24,682 nt of DNA from a virus. The DNA lies in IMG/VR virus record IMGVR_UViG_3300025058_000006, positions 1 through 24,682 of that record. The stretch is one strand, 5' to 3'. Below the pieces are notes generated by a model. That model had not been told where the DNA came from. It saw nothing but the letters and a program-made list of their open reading frames with translations, and searched no databases. Of this stretch, positions 14,805 to 22,883 are shown piece by piece; the first letter of the stretch is position 1, and each line of letters opens with the position of its first letter. A program made the translations under genes and the position numbers.

Positions 14805-16298
14805 TTAAAAGGGCCACCATTTTCTTTTTTTCTTTTCTAAAAAGGCAGGAGGAGGTTCAGGAATATATCCTTTAAATCCAGGATATTTATTTATTTCCCT
14901 TAAAATTTGGTCTACATATTCATTATCTCTATGAAGCATAAGTTTATTCAATACACCCCTAACAAAAGCAGATCCCGCCTCAGGATTTTTACTTAAAACT
15001 TGATTAAAACTTGAAACTAAAACTTCTGCTAAATGAGCTCCTAATGTTTCTTTAGGATAAATCCCCATTTGTTTTTCTAAATCTTTTATTAAACTTTCTG
15101 CATATTTTTCTCCTTCTTTTTGAGCTTTCATAATATCTTTCAAATCTGTTTCTGAAGCCTTTTTGCCAGCTGCTCTTAATTTTAATCTTAGTGACTCAAT
15201 AAGTTTATCAAATTCAAATTTTTCTCTTTCCAATTTCATTTTTTCTTCTTCTCTTTTTGCTTTTCTTTCTTCTTCATAAGACTTAATTATTTGTTTCTGA
15301 GCTTCCCTTATAGCTCTTCTTCCTTCTTTATAAAGTTCAGCTTCATTTTTAACAATACCGTCTAATCTGCGTTTTAATAAATCAAGTTCTTGTAAAAGTG
15401 GAAAAGTTTCTACTTCAGTTGTTTTTTGCAATAAAGTTAAAGTATGTCCTAAAACATTAGATAAATGTTGTATTCTCATATTAGCTATTTCAGCTGCTGC
15501 TTTAAATCTTTCCATTGCCATTTTAAAATTCTCTAAATCTTCATTTTTCCAATATTCAACTACCTTAGGTATAGCTGCTAAAAAATACATAGAATGTGAA
15601 GGATGAAAGAAACTTGAAATAGCCATTAATCCCATCGCTAAATTCCTTGCCCATGTGGTCTTCTCATCAGGATCTAATTTAGGCTCCTTAGCCATTAAAT
15701 TTTGAAAAATACTATTTAAACTGTTGATATAATTCGTCATTTCTTCTCTAAACTTATCCAATTCTTTTTTCTGTATTTCGCTAATTTGTTTTAATTTATT
15801 TTGTATATCTGTTATTATCGCTTCTCTTTCTTTTTTTACTTCTTTTAAAAGCTCTTCTTGATCTTTTTTAGTTAACTGAGCTAAATAAATTGAGGCTTCT
15901 ACAGGTCCTTTTGTTTCCAAAAGCTTTAATATGTTTACTAAATCCTCATCTACACTCAATACAGATGAATTCAATGAAAAATTTTTGGTAATCAAAGAAT
16001 TAATATCAATAGCTTTTTCTCTAAAAGGTATTAAAGGCAAAGCCTTATCTTCTTCTTTTGTTGTTGAAATTTCAGCTGGTTTTTTTGCTTTTTTTATTTT
16101 TTCCACAACCATCTGTGGAATAATTGGTTTTTTTACTGTTGTTTGTTCTGACTCATTTTTAGGTTTAACTATTACTTTTTCTTCTTTAGGTTTTTCTTGA
16201 ACTCTAATAATATAAGGTTCAGCACCAGAAAGCAAATGAAAATTAGGAAATTCTACTTCCATTGTTAAAAGCTCCAATAAATTTTTAGGCATTTGCAT
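14805..16298 (-). CDS. Putative internal virion/ejection protein (gp15-like), 497 aa
   Basis: AGGAGGTT seven bases before the first ATG supports this start rather than the ATG two codons later. The N-terminal 85 residues are Lys/Pro/Glu-rich and probably disordered. Residues 130-205 and 245-420 are long Lys/Glu coiled-coil segments. Between them is a hydrophobic stretch (about 215-240, LAMGLMAISSFF, then MYFLAAI). The protein ends in the basic-aromatic tail KKKRKWWPF. The role as the middle ejection protein rests on neighbours and gross architecture; no domain is recognised. Confidence 0.5.
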   Translation of the reverse strand: MQMPKNLLELLTMEVEFPNFHLLSGAEPYIIRVQEKPKEEKVIVKPKNESEQTTVKKPIIPQMVVEKIKKAKKPAEISTTKEEDKALPLIPFREKAIDINSLITKNFSLNSSVLSVDEDLVNILKLLETKGPVEASIYLAQLTKKDQEELLKEVKKEREAIITDIQNKLKQISEIQKKELDKFREEMTNYINSLNSIFQNLMAKEPKLDPDEKTTWARNLAMGLMAISSFFHPSHSMYFLAAIPKVVEYWKNEDLENFKMAMERFKAAAEIANMRIQHLSNVLGHTLTLLQKTTEVETFPLLQELDLLKRRLDGIVKNEAELYKEGRRAIREAQKQIIKSYEEERKAKREEEKMKLEREKFEFDKLIESLRLKLRAAGKKASETDLKDIMKAQKEGEKYAESLIKDLEKQMGIYPKETLGAHLAEVLVSSFNQVLSKNPEAGSAFVRGVLNKLMLHRDNEYVDQILREINKYPGFKGYIPEPPPAFLEKKKRKWWPF

Positions 16299-16301
16299 TT
16301 T

Positions 16302-17015
16302 TTAACCTCCTAAATCTGAAAAATCTAACTCAGGAGGCTTCACAACATCTTTAGTTTCAACTTTAGGTGTCTCAACTTTAGGTGTTTCAACTTTAGATGA
16401 TTTGGTTATTCCTTCTATTCCTGCTCTTAAATTTTCTAAACCTTTTCCTAATCCTATCATTCTTCCTGCTTCAATCATTGCTCCCGCTGCTAATCCCGTT
16501 GCTTGAGCTTGAAAAGCACTTGAATAAGCTTGTATTTCACTTAATAAAGCATTAATATCTTCTTTTCCTAATCCAGCCAAAGTTAATGCATCCTGTAATT
16601 GTTGATTTAGTAAAGTATAATAATTTTGCTGATACCACCTGTCAATTTCATTAATAACCTCTTGTTCTATAGAAGATCCAGTCAATCCTCTTGCTGCAAG
16701 TAAAGCTTGAGCTTGAGCTCTTTTTTGTTGATAAGCTAAATCAAGCTTAGCTTTATATCTTGGATCAAGTATTCCTTCTCTAAATTTAGCTAAAGCCTCA
16801 GTTGCTATTCTTCTCCCTTCTTCAGATATAGGAGTAATCGCTGCTATTCTTTGCTCTAATCTTGTAAAAATTTCTTTTGGAACCTCAAATTTAGGAATTT
16901 TAGGAGGTTTAAAAGCTTGTAAAGCTGTTGCTATTCCAGTTACTACGCTTAAAATGCTACCTATAGGAGATAAAACTCCTGTAAATATTCGACCTAAATC
17001 TTTTACAAAACCCAT
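16302..17015 (-). CDS. Putative internal virion protein (gp14-like), 237 aa
   Basis: An N-terminal hydrophobic helix (about 7-35, VLSPIGSILSVVTGIATALQ) is followed by a Gln/Ala-rich helical domain. The segment QAQALLAARGLTGSSIEQEV (near 110-130) is of a type common in podophage internal or DNA-transfer proteins. The tail has three copies of KVETP/KVET before a PELDF end. It overlaps the upstream gene by 13 bases and precedes the 497-aa gene by three. Size, hydrophobic N-terminus and order match T7 gp14. Confidence 0.6.
   Translation of the reverse strand: MGFVKDLGRIFTGVLSPIGSILSVVTGIATALQAFKPPKIPKFEVPKEIFTRLEQRIAAITPISEEGRRIATEALAKFREGILDPRYKAKLDLAYQQKRAQAQALLAARGLTGSSIEQEVINEIDRWYQQNYYTLLNQQLQDALTLAGLGKEDINALLSEIQAYSSAFQAQATGLAAGAMIEAGRMIGLGKGLENLRAGIEGITKSSKVETPKVETPKVETKDVVKPPELDFSDLGG
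16354..16398 (-). repeat. Three 15-bp tandem repeats encoding KVETP
   Basis: Three adjacent 15-bp units (GTTTCAACTTTAGGT and near copies, plus-strand reading) code for the repeated pentapeptide near the C-terminus of the 237-aa protein. The copy number could vary by slippage without changing frame, altering a linker length. Confidence 0.85.
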
Positions 17016-17296
17016 TGTTTTACCTCCATTTTAGTATTTATCCATTTTACCACTTTTATATTTTCTTTTTTAAATTTATCCGATAAAGCTTTAAAAACTT
17101 CTTTTTTAGGTTTCCCATAAATTTTCATTAACCAAACTTCTTCTTTGTCTTGGTCAATAGCTTTTAAAAATTCTTCTGCTGTTTTAGGTTGGTCCATATT
17201 TTTTGGTGTATAAATCCAAATTAAAAACATATCATCATCTATATAAAACCAATCAAGCAAAACACAAGCTTTTACTAAAGTTCTTAAACATTCCAT
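17003..17296 (-). CDS. Hypothetical protein, 97 aa (weak acetyltransferase-fold resemblance)
   Basis: The start overlaps the upstream gene by 13 bases and the end overlaps the next by 13. The pattern is alternating beta strands (FYIDDDMFLIWIYTP, then EEVWLMKIYG), a helix (KEVFKALSDKFKKENIKVVK) and a final strand (VKWIN). A terminal helix followed by a strand of this kind is seen in small phage proteins with a degenerate GNAT fold near the T7 gp13 position. The likeness is weak, and no acetyl-CoA loop is visible. Confidence 0.65.
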   Translation of the reverse strand: MECLRTLVKACVLLDWFYIDDDMFLIWIYTPKNMDQPKTAEEFLKAIDQDKEEVWLMKIYGKPKKEVFKALSDKFKKENIKVVKWINTKMEVKQWVL

Positions 17297-17880
17297 ATAG
17301 TTCTCAATAATTGCTCAGCTGTAATTTCTTCTATTCCTAATTCTTTTAAATAATTTGCTGTTGCTTCAAGCATTTTATTATATTGCTCTTTAGCTTGAGC
17401 AAACATACTTTCAATTCGAGGTCTTTCTGTATACCATTCTCTTCCTAACCATTGAGGTGCTGTTAAAGCTAATCCAGTTGTTACAGCTACTTCTGGTTTA
17501 TAAAGCTCTCCTAAAAATTGACTTAAATTCTCTACATATTTAGGAGTTAATTCTTTTAATCTACCTGAAACTTCTTCTTCTCTTTTTTTAGCAAAAAAAG
17601 ACTTCCAAGCCTCAGGAACAGTTCCAGGTGTTACACTTACTAATGCTACACCTTTTCTTTCAGCTTCTTCATAAGTCGGAGTTATTTCTTTTCGTATTTT
17701 AGCTTCTTCTTTCGGTAAAACAAACCCTAAAAGTTTTTTCACTAAAATATCTTTCTCAATAGCTGGTTGTTTTTTTTCTAATCCAGATATAAATTCAGTT
17801 AAAGCTGCTGCAGACGCGGATGCTTCAGCTGCTCTTTGTGCTTTTTTCTTTTTTTTCTTTTTTCTACCTAATCCAAACAT
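17284..17880 (-). CDS. Hypothetical virion-region protein, 198 aa
   Basis: The N-terminus is extremely basic (MFGLGRKKKKKKKAQRAAEA), followed by an Ala/Ser helix and mostly helical sequence with a Thr/Ala section (PEVAVTTGLALTAPQWLG). It overlaps the 97-aa gene by 13 bases and follows the 126-aa gene by one base. The position between nozzle and ejection proteins suggests a virion or assembly role. The poly-Lys start could bind DNA or membrane. No family is recognised. Confidence 0.7.
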   Translation of the reverse strand: MFGLGRKKKKKKKAQRAAEASASAAALTEFISGLEKKQPAIEKDILVKKLLGFVLPKEEAKIRKEITPTYEEAERKGVALVSVTPGTVPEAWKSFFAKKREEEVSGRLKELTPKYVENLSQFLGELYKPEVAVTTGLALTAPQWLGREWYTERPRIESMFAQAKEQYNKMLEATANYLKELGIEEITAEQLLRTIWNV

Positions 17881-17881
17881 T

Positions 17882-18262
17882 TTATCCTCCTCCTAAACTT
17901 AAAATAAATTGCTCTATATCTCTATGCATAAAATATTCTTTAGTAATTGCATCTTCTTCACTTGAAGCTTTCAAAATTTTAGGTATAACAACTATAGGAG
18001 GACTTAAAGAACTTCCTAATTGCTCCATTATTTGATAAATACTTAAATGTATTCTATAATTCCAAAGCATAATCTGCTCCCAATCAGGTTCATCTGGTAT
18101 TAGTTTTGCTATTAAAGGTAAATAAAAGTCAACATCTTGCCCTGTATAAGCTTTATATAAATCTTTTAAAGCATCAATAAAATCCATATGATCTTTATCT
18201 ATATCGTAAAGCCAATCAAATAATTTCTCATAATACTCTTTGCTATATTTTACTTGTATCAT
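17882..18262 (-). CDS. Hypothetical protein, 126 aa
   Basis: An acidic N-terminal half rich in Tyr, Asp and Leu (YDIDKDHMDFIDALKDLYKA) is followed by a Pro-rich link (LSPPIVVIPK) and a short C-terminal helix. The ATG comes two bases after the nozzle gene stop, with only a weak ribosome-binding site, so translational coupling is likely. No family is recognised; tail or assembly function is inferred from position. Confidence 0.7.
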   Translation of the reverse strand: MIQVKYSKEYYEKLFDWLYDIDKDHMDFIDALKDLYKAYTGQDVDFYLPLIAKLIPDEPDWEQIMLWNYRIHLSIYQIMEQLGSSLSPPIVVIPKILKASSEEDAITKEYFMHRDIEQFILSLGGG

Positions 18263-18264
18263 CG

Positions 18265-19677
18265 TTATCCCGTATAATAAAAATAATTAACATGCCCTAA
18301 AAGATGTATTTTAGCTGTAATCCTACTAACAAAGGCAAAATCTCTTTCATTTGGATCAGAATAAATTCTAAATCCTATTTTATAACCTTTTCTACCAATA
18401 CTGCTTCTATAAATTAATAAATCAGGTCCTAAAGCTACATAATATGGAGTTTGATATAAAGCATATCTGTCGTAAATTAAATCAACATTCAAATTCCCTT
18501 TTCCAATTATTTGAAATTCTCTTATATATTTAAATCTTTGCTGTCCTAAATCATGTAAAATAGAAAGATATTCAAAAGGATAATACTCACTTGAAGCAAA
18601 AAGTTTCTGAATATAATTAGGTTCTTTAAAGTCTAAAGTCTTCCCTGAAGAGGTAAATAAAGTGTTTTTAATTTTAAAAGGTAATAAAAAAAACTGTGTA
18701 TATTCAAAACTATAAGCTAAACTTATTTCTCGATTGTGATAAGGAATAAAAACAAATTTTTGTCCTTGATAATAACCAACTCCTGCGTTTGTAAAATCTA
18801 AATTTGACATTTGGTCTGCCACTACCCAATCAAATCTTTCAAGTCTTAATCCCCTCAAAAAATAAAGACCATTTTCAGTTAAAACTATCAATTGATCTCC
18901 TAAAAGAAATATTTTGCTATTAGTAAAATTAAAATTTATACCAGCTTCAATAACATAAAAAGTAGAAGGAGCGTTGCTTGCTAAAGAAACTGTCAAAACA
19001 TATAGCCCTCCGTCAGTAAAAATATACAACATATCTTCATAAGGAATTAAATATTTAATCTGTGTAACTTGCGGATAATGAAGTAAAATATATCCTCCCC
19101 CATTAGCACTATCAAAAGGATTACCTTGAAAAGTAGGATCAACAATAGCAGGACCTGAAAAAATTAAAGTTTTACCATTCCCTATAAAAAGTCTTCCTTT
19201 AAAAAAAGCTAAACAATTTCCTTTTTGATTATATTGTCTTATTTGATTTATGGTCCAAAAGAAAATTTTTAAAGCATTAGAAGAAGCATTAGTTATACAA
19301 GCAAAACTAATATCATTTATTAAAGCAGAAATTAAAGGAGCTTCTACAGAAAAAGTATAAGAATATAAAACGTTTTCACTTTCTAAATCTATCAATTTAA
19401 TCGTATTACCTGAATGCCCAACTATTCTTGTTATTGGTGATTGATAAATAAAATGATTAATAGTAGCTAAATTTGTATTAACACTTTTTTGAATATTAGT
19501 CCAGCCATATTTCAAATCAGGTAAAGCAAATATTTCTAAAGCATGAGTAGGCTCTCTTTTAGCATCATCTAAATTAGTAGCAAGTCCCATTAAAGGAGCT
19601 TCTATATAAACTAAATCTCCTAATCCTTCATAAGTTTTATCTACTTGATAACTTGTTACTTTTCCTTTTTTAGGCAT
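18265..19677 (-). CDS. Tail nozzle / tail tubular protein B-like (P22 gp10 / T7 gp12 type)
   Basis: This 470-aa, beta-rich protein has repeated hydrophobic strand motifs consistent with a propeller (LFIGNGKTLIFSGPAIVDPT, YLIPYEDMLYIFTDGGLYVL, and KIFLLGDQLIVLTENGLYFL). The phrase with RLFIGNGKTLIFSGP is typical of phage stabilisation or nozzle proteins, which close the short tail tip. Its ATG overlaps the adaptor stop by one base (TAATG), a sign of coupled translation. At 470 residues it is shorter than T7 gp12. It directly follows the tail adaptor, as in T7 and P22. Confidence 0.7.
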   Translation of the reverse strand: MPKKGKVTSYQVDKTYEGLGDLVYIEAPLMGLATNLDDAKREPTHALEIFALPDLKYGWTNIQKSVNTNLATINHFIYQSPITRIVGHSGNTIKLIDLESENVLYSYTFSVEAPLISALINDISFACITNASSNALKIFFWTINQIRQYNQKGNCLAFFKGRLFIGNGKTLIFSGPAIVDPTFQGNPFDSANGGGYILLHYPQVTQIKYLIPYEDMLYIFTDGGLYVLTVSLASNAPSTFYVIEAGINFNFTNSKIFLLGDQLIVLTENGLYFLRGLRLERFDWVVADQMSNLDFTNAGVGYYQGQKFVFIPYHNREISLAYSFEYTQFFLLPFKIKNTLFTSSGKTLDFKEPNYIQKLFASSEYYPFEYLSILHDLGQQRFKYIREFQIIGKGNLNVDLIYDRYALYQTPYYVALGPDLLIYRSSIGRKGYKIGFRIYSDPNERDFAFVSRITAKIHLLGHVNYFYYTG

Positions 19678-20246
19678 TAAAAAGCACCTCTTTGTAAAGT
19701 TGCAAGTCTTAACTTATATTCAGCTTCAAAATATCCTTTCATAGCATATTGCAAGTCATTTTCAGCTAATCTTAAACAAATTTGCAAAACTACTAAATCA
19801 AGAGCAGTCTCAGGAATGTAAGTTTCTTCATCAGATAATCTTTGCATTGGATCAAGAATTGGAACATAATCTATTACTATCTTATCATTTTCATCAGCTT
19901 TATAATCCTGAGGCAATAGATAAATCTTATTAGGAGCCTTTAAAACATAATTTAAAGGTTTTAAAGCGTATTTAAAAGGCTGAAAAAGATTGGGCTTTCT
20001 TTTTAAAAGAATTTGAAAATTATTGTTAACTAAATAAACTTTTCTGACTGCTAAAAAGTTTTTTGAAAGAGTTAAAGAATTAGGATTATTTTCTAAACTA
20101 AATTCTTCTCTCGTGGTTAAATCAAGATCAAGAGCAACTTTATTTCTTGCATAATTTAAAGTTCTATAAAGAAAAGGTCCTTCATCCCAAGCAATTGGAT
20201 ATCTATCAAAAGCATATTGAAAATAATTTTGTGCTGTAACTGCCAT
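19677..20246 (-). CDS. Head-tail adaptor / tail tubular protein A-like, 189 aa
   Basis: The N-terminal part has the helical look of tail adaptors (AQNYFQYAFDRYPIAWDEGP), then mixed beta segments (KVYLVNNNFQILLKR, KIVIDYVPILDP). A C-terminal helical repeat follows (YIPETALDLVVLQICLRLAE, then AMKGYFEAEYKLRLA). The terminal pattern of a Pro followed by Ala/Leu helices is shared by T7 gp11-type proteins, which sit between portal and nozzle. The assignment rests on this plus its place between capsid and nozzle. There is no clear ribosome-binding site before the ATG. Confidence 0.6.
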   Translation of the reverse strand: MAVTAQNYFQYAFDRYPIAWDEGPFLYRTLNYARNKVALDLDLTTREEFSLENNPNSLTLSKNFLAVRKVYLVNNNFQILLKRKPNLFQPFKYALKPLNYVLKAPNKIYLLPQDYKADENDKIVIDYVPILDPMQRLSDEETYIPETALDLVVLQICLRLAENDLQYAMKGYFEAEYKLRLATLQRGAF

Positions 20247-20269
20247 TTCATTTTATTTTTGTTCTTTTT

Positions 20270-20551
20270 TTACTGTATTTCCCTTTTTTTGCCTGTCTTT
20301 ATTACTTTTTCTGAGGTCAAAGTGTCATGTATTTTTAAAAAATCTTCATAACTAATTTCATTTCCTAAAATCCTTAATCTATTCCAACATTCTTTAAGCT
20401 GAGCTTCATGTTCTAAACCCCATCCAAAAAATAAAGCAGCGTAAAAATCACCAATTTGCACTTCAGCTTCAGGAGGAATTTCAATCCAACTTTCTTCCCA
20501 AGCTAATTTTATTCTTATAACTTCATTTGTGTGGTTGTATAAAACAGGCAT
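20270..20551 (-). CDS. Hypothetical capsid-region protein, 93 aa
   Basis: A strong ribosome-binding site (TTAAGGAGGACAAT) precedes the start, immediately after the attenuator that ends the capsid gene. The N-terminal 45 residues seem beta-rich (LYNHTNEVIRIKLAWEESWI, then IPPEAEVQIGD), followed by helical sequence. Candidates are a minor capsid or head-completion protein. No family is recognised. Confidence 0.7.
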   Translation of the reverse strand: MPVLYNHTNEVIRIKLAWEESWIEIPPEAEVQIGDFYAALFFGWGLEHEAQLKECWNRLRILGNEISYEDFLKIHDTLTSEKVIKTGKKREIQ

Positions 20552-20563
20552 ATTGTCCTCCTT

Positions 20564-20599
20564 AAATAAAATCGGGGGTTTACCCCGCTTATTTTATTT
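20564..20599 (-). terminator. Attenuator/terminator directly after the major capsid gene
   Basis: AAATAAAAT (20564-20572) pairs with ATTTTATTT (20591-20599), and CGGGG (20573-20577) pairs with CCCCG (20583-20587) above a three-base bulge, with a 5-base loop. The minus-strand transcript ends GGGG-loop-CCCC, then GATTTTATTT, a broken U-rich tail. The stem includes the capsid stop codon. Partial termination here would give more capsid mRNA than downstream mRNA. Confidence 0.7.
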
Positions 20600-21692
20600 A
20601 TGCACTAAAAGAAGGAACATTTTTAATTATAAAATGGGCTCTTGGTCTATCGGTATAAAATTGTCCTGTAATTAAGCATAAACTGCTAAAAGCAAGCCTA
20701 CCTTGAGTTACTTCACTCCACCATTCATGCACATAATATTCAATAGGAGAAGCTCCAGTAAAATATAAATGATCAAAATTTAAAAAGTAAATATCTCCAT
20801 AATAATTACCACCAGAGCTATAGTTTTGCAAATAAGGATCAGGAAAGATTGCTACCCCTCCAATATCAAGACCTCTGACGTTATATTCTCTTATATCAGC
20901 TATACTCCTTGTTTCTCCTACTATATATCTTTCTATAGAAACAAAGCTTTCAGCTATTTTAGAGAAAGTATTTGGATCAGTAAAAGCAACTCTTGGAACA
21001 CCATAAATATTTCCATATTCAGCCCAATATTTGTTTATTCCTCTATTTATTACTGCATAAATAGGTAGATTTGTGTCTCCTGCTCTTAAATCGTTAAAAT
21101 TATAAACAGGAGAATTCCACCATGGATAAGTAGTTCTACTTAATCCTCCAAATTCAGGTTGATTTAATCCGTTATCTACAACATCTTTTAAACCATAAAA
21201 TTTTTGATCATTAGTTCCTCTTGTTCCCATAAGATCAGTTTGTAGCCCTAAAAACAGTTGTCTAACTGCTTCTTCAATTTTTAATTGAACTGTATCAATA
21301 ATGTTATTAGGACTTTGCATGACAAGTCCTTCAAACATATTAATAGTGAAAGTTTGATATAATCCAGAAGGTGTAAATTTTGCATACAAAACATCCACAA
21401 AATAATCTTGTGTAGTAAAAGCACCAGTTGTGAAATTTATATATCTTGGTTGCATATTCTGTTGGTTAGTGGTGTCAGGTCCTCCATATACAGGAAAGAT
21501 CACAAAATCATGTTGAAAAGGTTGGCTATCTTGTTTTTCTAAAAGAAGTTTCATCAATGCTGAGACTTTAGGTAAGTTTTGGGCTAAAGCATACATTAAA
21601 ATGTTTCTTCGTGTAACATTTAGCCATCTTGTTAATGTGGCGGTATCTCTAAACCCACCACCAATATCAGTTACATAAGGTGTTATTGGCAT
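20598..21692 (-). CDS. Major capsid protein (HK97-fold, podovirus type)
   Basis: This 364-aa protein has an excellent ribosome-binding site (AAAAAAGGAGGTGT) and lies just downstream of a scaffold-like gene. Composition is that of a coat protein: few Lys/Cys, many Asn, Tyr, Phe and Gly. Notable segments are a long helix (VQLKIEEAVRQLFLGLQTDL, like the spine helix), then FYGLKDVVDNGLNQPEFGGL, then GLSRTTYPWWNSP. This Gly-Leu, Gly-Gly, Trp pattern after the spine helix is common in HK97-fold coat proteins. The C-terminus (RPRAHFIIKNV) fits the P-domain end. The coding density, expression signals and place next to scaffold and adaptor make the assignment fairly safe. Confidence 0.82.
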   Translation of the reverse strand: MPITPYVTDIGGGFRDTATLTRWLNVTRRNILMYALAQNLPKVSALMKLLLEKQDSQPFQHDFVIFPVYGGPDTTNQQNMQPRYINFTTGAFTTQDYFVDVLYAKFTPSGLYQTFTINMFEGLVMQSPNNIIDTVQLKIEEAVRQLFLGLQTDLMGTRGTNDQKFYGLKDVVDNGLNQPEFGGLSRTTYPWWNSPVYNFNDLRAGDTNLPIYAVINRGINKYWAEYGNIYGVPRVAFTDPNTFSKIAESFVSIERYIVGETRSIADIREYNVRGLDIGGVAIFPDPYLQNYSSGGNYYGDIYFLNFDHLYFTGASPIEYYVHEWWSEVTQGRLAFSSLCLITGQFYTDRPRAHFIIKNVPSFSA

Positions 21693-21716
21693 TTTTTACA
21701 CCTCCTTTTTTATTCT

Positions 21717-22226
21717 TTATATTATCATGTTTTTATAAATTTGCAGCAAGTCTTCTTTTAATTTAGTTTTCCCTTCAGCACCAGAATACCTGCTTATCAA
21801 ATCCTTTTCTCTTTCTATAGGAGGTTTATTCACGATCATAGATTGCAGTTCTTCTTGCTCTTTAGCATATAATTTGCAAGCTGTTTCCCATTTTGTAATT
21901 CCTTTTTCTTTTGCAAATTGTTCTACTTCTACTATTTTACTTCTCGGTATCCCATATTTATCCATAATTTCATAAGCCCTTTGCAATTTTTTCTCATTCT
22001 CTAAAGCTTGAAGTTTTATTTTCATTTCTTCTTTTTCTTCATCATATTTTTTCATCTTTTCTTCTAATTTTTTTTCTACTTTTTTCTCTTTAGGTTCAGG
22101 AATAAAATATTCAGTGTCGGCTAAAATTTTATTAAATCTTTCTCTTAATTCATCATCATATTGAATTTCTTCAATTAACCTTTTAATTGCTTCAACTTCA
22201 AACCTATCAAGATCCCTTTCAGACAT
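21717..22226 (-). CDS. Putative capsid scaffolding protein, 169 aa
   Basis: The protein is highly charged and almost entirely helical, with a central coiled coil (about 50-85, KKLEEKMKKYDEEKEEMKIK). A shorter domain (GIPRSKIVEVEQFAKEKGIT) and a terminal helix (KLKEDLLQIYKNMII) follow. It ends 24 bases before the major capsid gene. Scaffold proteins in T7 (gp9) and P22 (gp8) have the same position and coiled-coil nature. Confidence 0.65.
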   Translation of the reverse strand: MSERDLDRFEVEAIKRLIEEIQYDDELRERFNKILADTEYFIPEPKEKKVEKKLEEKMKKYDEEKEEMKIKLQALENEKKLQRAYEIMDKYGIPRSKIVEVEQFAKEKGITKWETACKLYAKEQEELQSMIVNKPPIEREKDLISRYSGAEGKTKLKEDLLQIYKNMII

Positions 22227-22229
22227 ACC

Positions 22230-22391
22230 TTATTTCCCTCCTTTTTTCTTTTTCTTAGGAGGAATAAAATTTTCATATTTAGGCTCATCAATACCAGCTA
22301 TTTGCCCTCCAGAAAGAGGAGCGCTCTTTCCCGTTATAATTCCTGAATATTTTTCAGGAGTAAAAACATTTTTCTTAGCTTTTCTTGCCAT
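22230..22391 (-). CDS. Small basic protein, 53 aa
   Basis: The ATG at 22391 follows a strong AAAGGAGGTGAAAT site, and the stop is at 22230-22232. The product begins MARKAKKNVFTPEKYSGIIT and ends in a poly-Lys tail (PPKKKKKGGK). It is encoded between the 150-aa gene and the scaffold gene, whose ATG follows within a few bases. It is one of three very small basic proteins in the late block. A virion DNA-binding or capsid-cementing role is possible but not shown. Confidence 0.75.
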   Translation of the reverse strand: MARKAKKNVFTPEKYSGIITGKSAPLSGGQIAGIDEPKYENFIPPKKKKKGGK

Positions 22392-22415
22392 TTTATTTCA
22401 CCTCCTTTGTTTTCA

Positions 22416-22868
22416 TTATACTTCTATACCTTCCAAAGATGGTTCACCAGGAGGTATAGAAGCTTCAGACGTTGGTGTTGGCGTTGGCGTTGGAGTTGGA
22501 GTTGGAGTTGGTGTTGGTGCCATTCCTGTTGCTATGGCTGTTGGTGTTGGTCCTACACCAGGCATTCCTGCTATTATAGTTTGTGCCTTAAGTAAAGCTT
22601 CATTAATATCTATAGTTTTCCCTATTCTTTTCATAATATCTAAAGCAACTTCATTTAATTCATCAAAAGGAGGAGTTGTAGCAATAGTTTGGGCTAATAC
22701 ATAAATAAAAGCTAACATACCTTCCTTTAAAGTATCAATTCCTTCAGGAACAGGTCCTGTCATCTGTGCCCTCATAACATCAGGAGAAATAGGTCCTGCC
22801 TCTAATCCTGCTGGTATCCCCCTTTCTAATCCTAAAATACTTAAAATTTCTTCTTTAGGATCTGGCAT
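22416..22868 (-). CDS. Hypothetical structural-region protein with Pro-Thr linker, 150 aa
   Basis: GAAGGAGG at about 22876-22883 gives a good start. The N-terminal 100 residues are helical (MPDPKEEILSILGLERGIPA, then LKEGMLAFIYVLAQTIATTP, then ELNEVALDIMKRIGKTIDIN). The C-terminus has eight consecutive Pro-Thr pairs (about residues 118-133) and a short acidic end, suggesting a stiff linker holding a C-terminal peptide. Pro-Thr linkers are common in exposed structural or surface proteins. It lies in the portal-to-scaffold interval but is far too small for a portal. No family is recognised. Confidence 0.7.
   Translation of the reverse strand: MPDPKEEILSILGLERGIPAGLEAGPISPDVMRAQMTGPVPEGIDTLKEGMLAFIYVLAQTIATTPPFDELNEVALDIMKRIGKTIDINEALLKAQTIIAGMPGVGPTPTAIATGMAPTPTPTPTPTPTPTPTSEASIPPGEPSLEGIEV
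22470..22517 (-). repeat. Hexamer microsatellite encoding (Pro-Thr)8
   Basis: Eight consecutive 6-bp units, each CCA plus an ACN codon on the minus strand, encode the Pro-Thr linker of the 150-aa protein. Each change of one unit keeps the frame, so linker length could vary between isolates. Confidence 0.9.
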
Positions 22869-22883
22869 TCCTTAACCTCCTTC

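Noticed and set aside
22407-22595. Plus-strand Trp/Cys/Ser-rich frame
   Set aside because: It is the antisense of the Pro-Thr microsatellite, with a composition no real protein would have.
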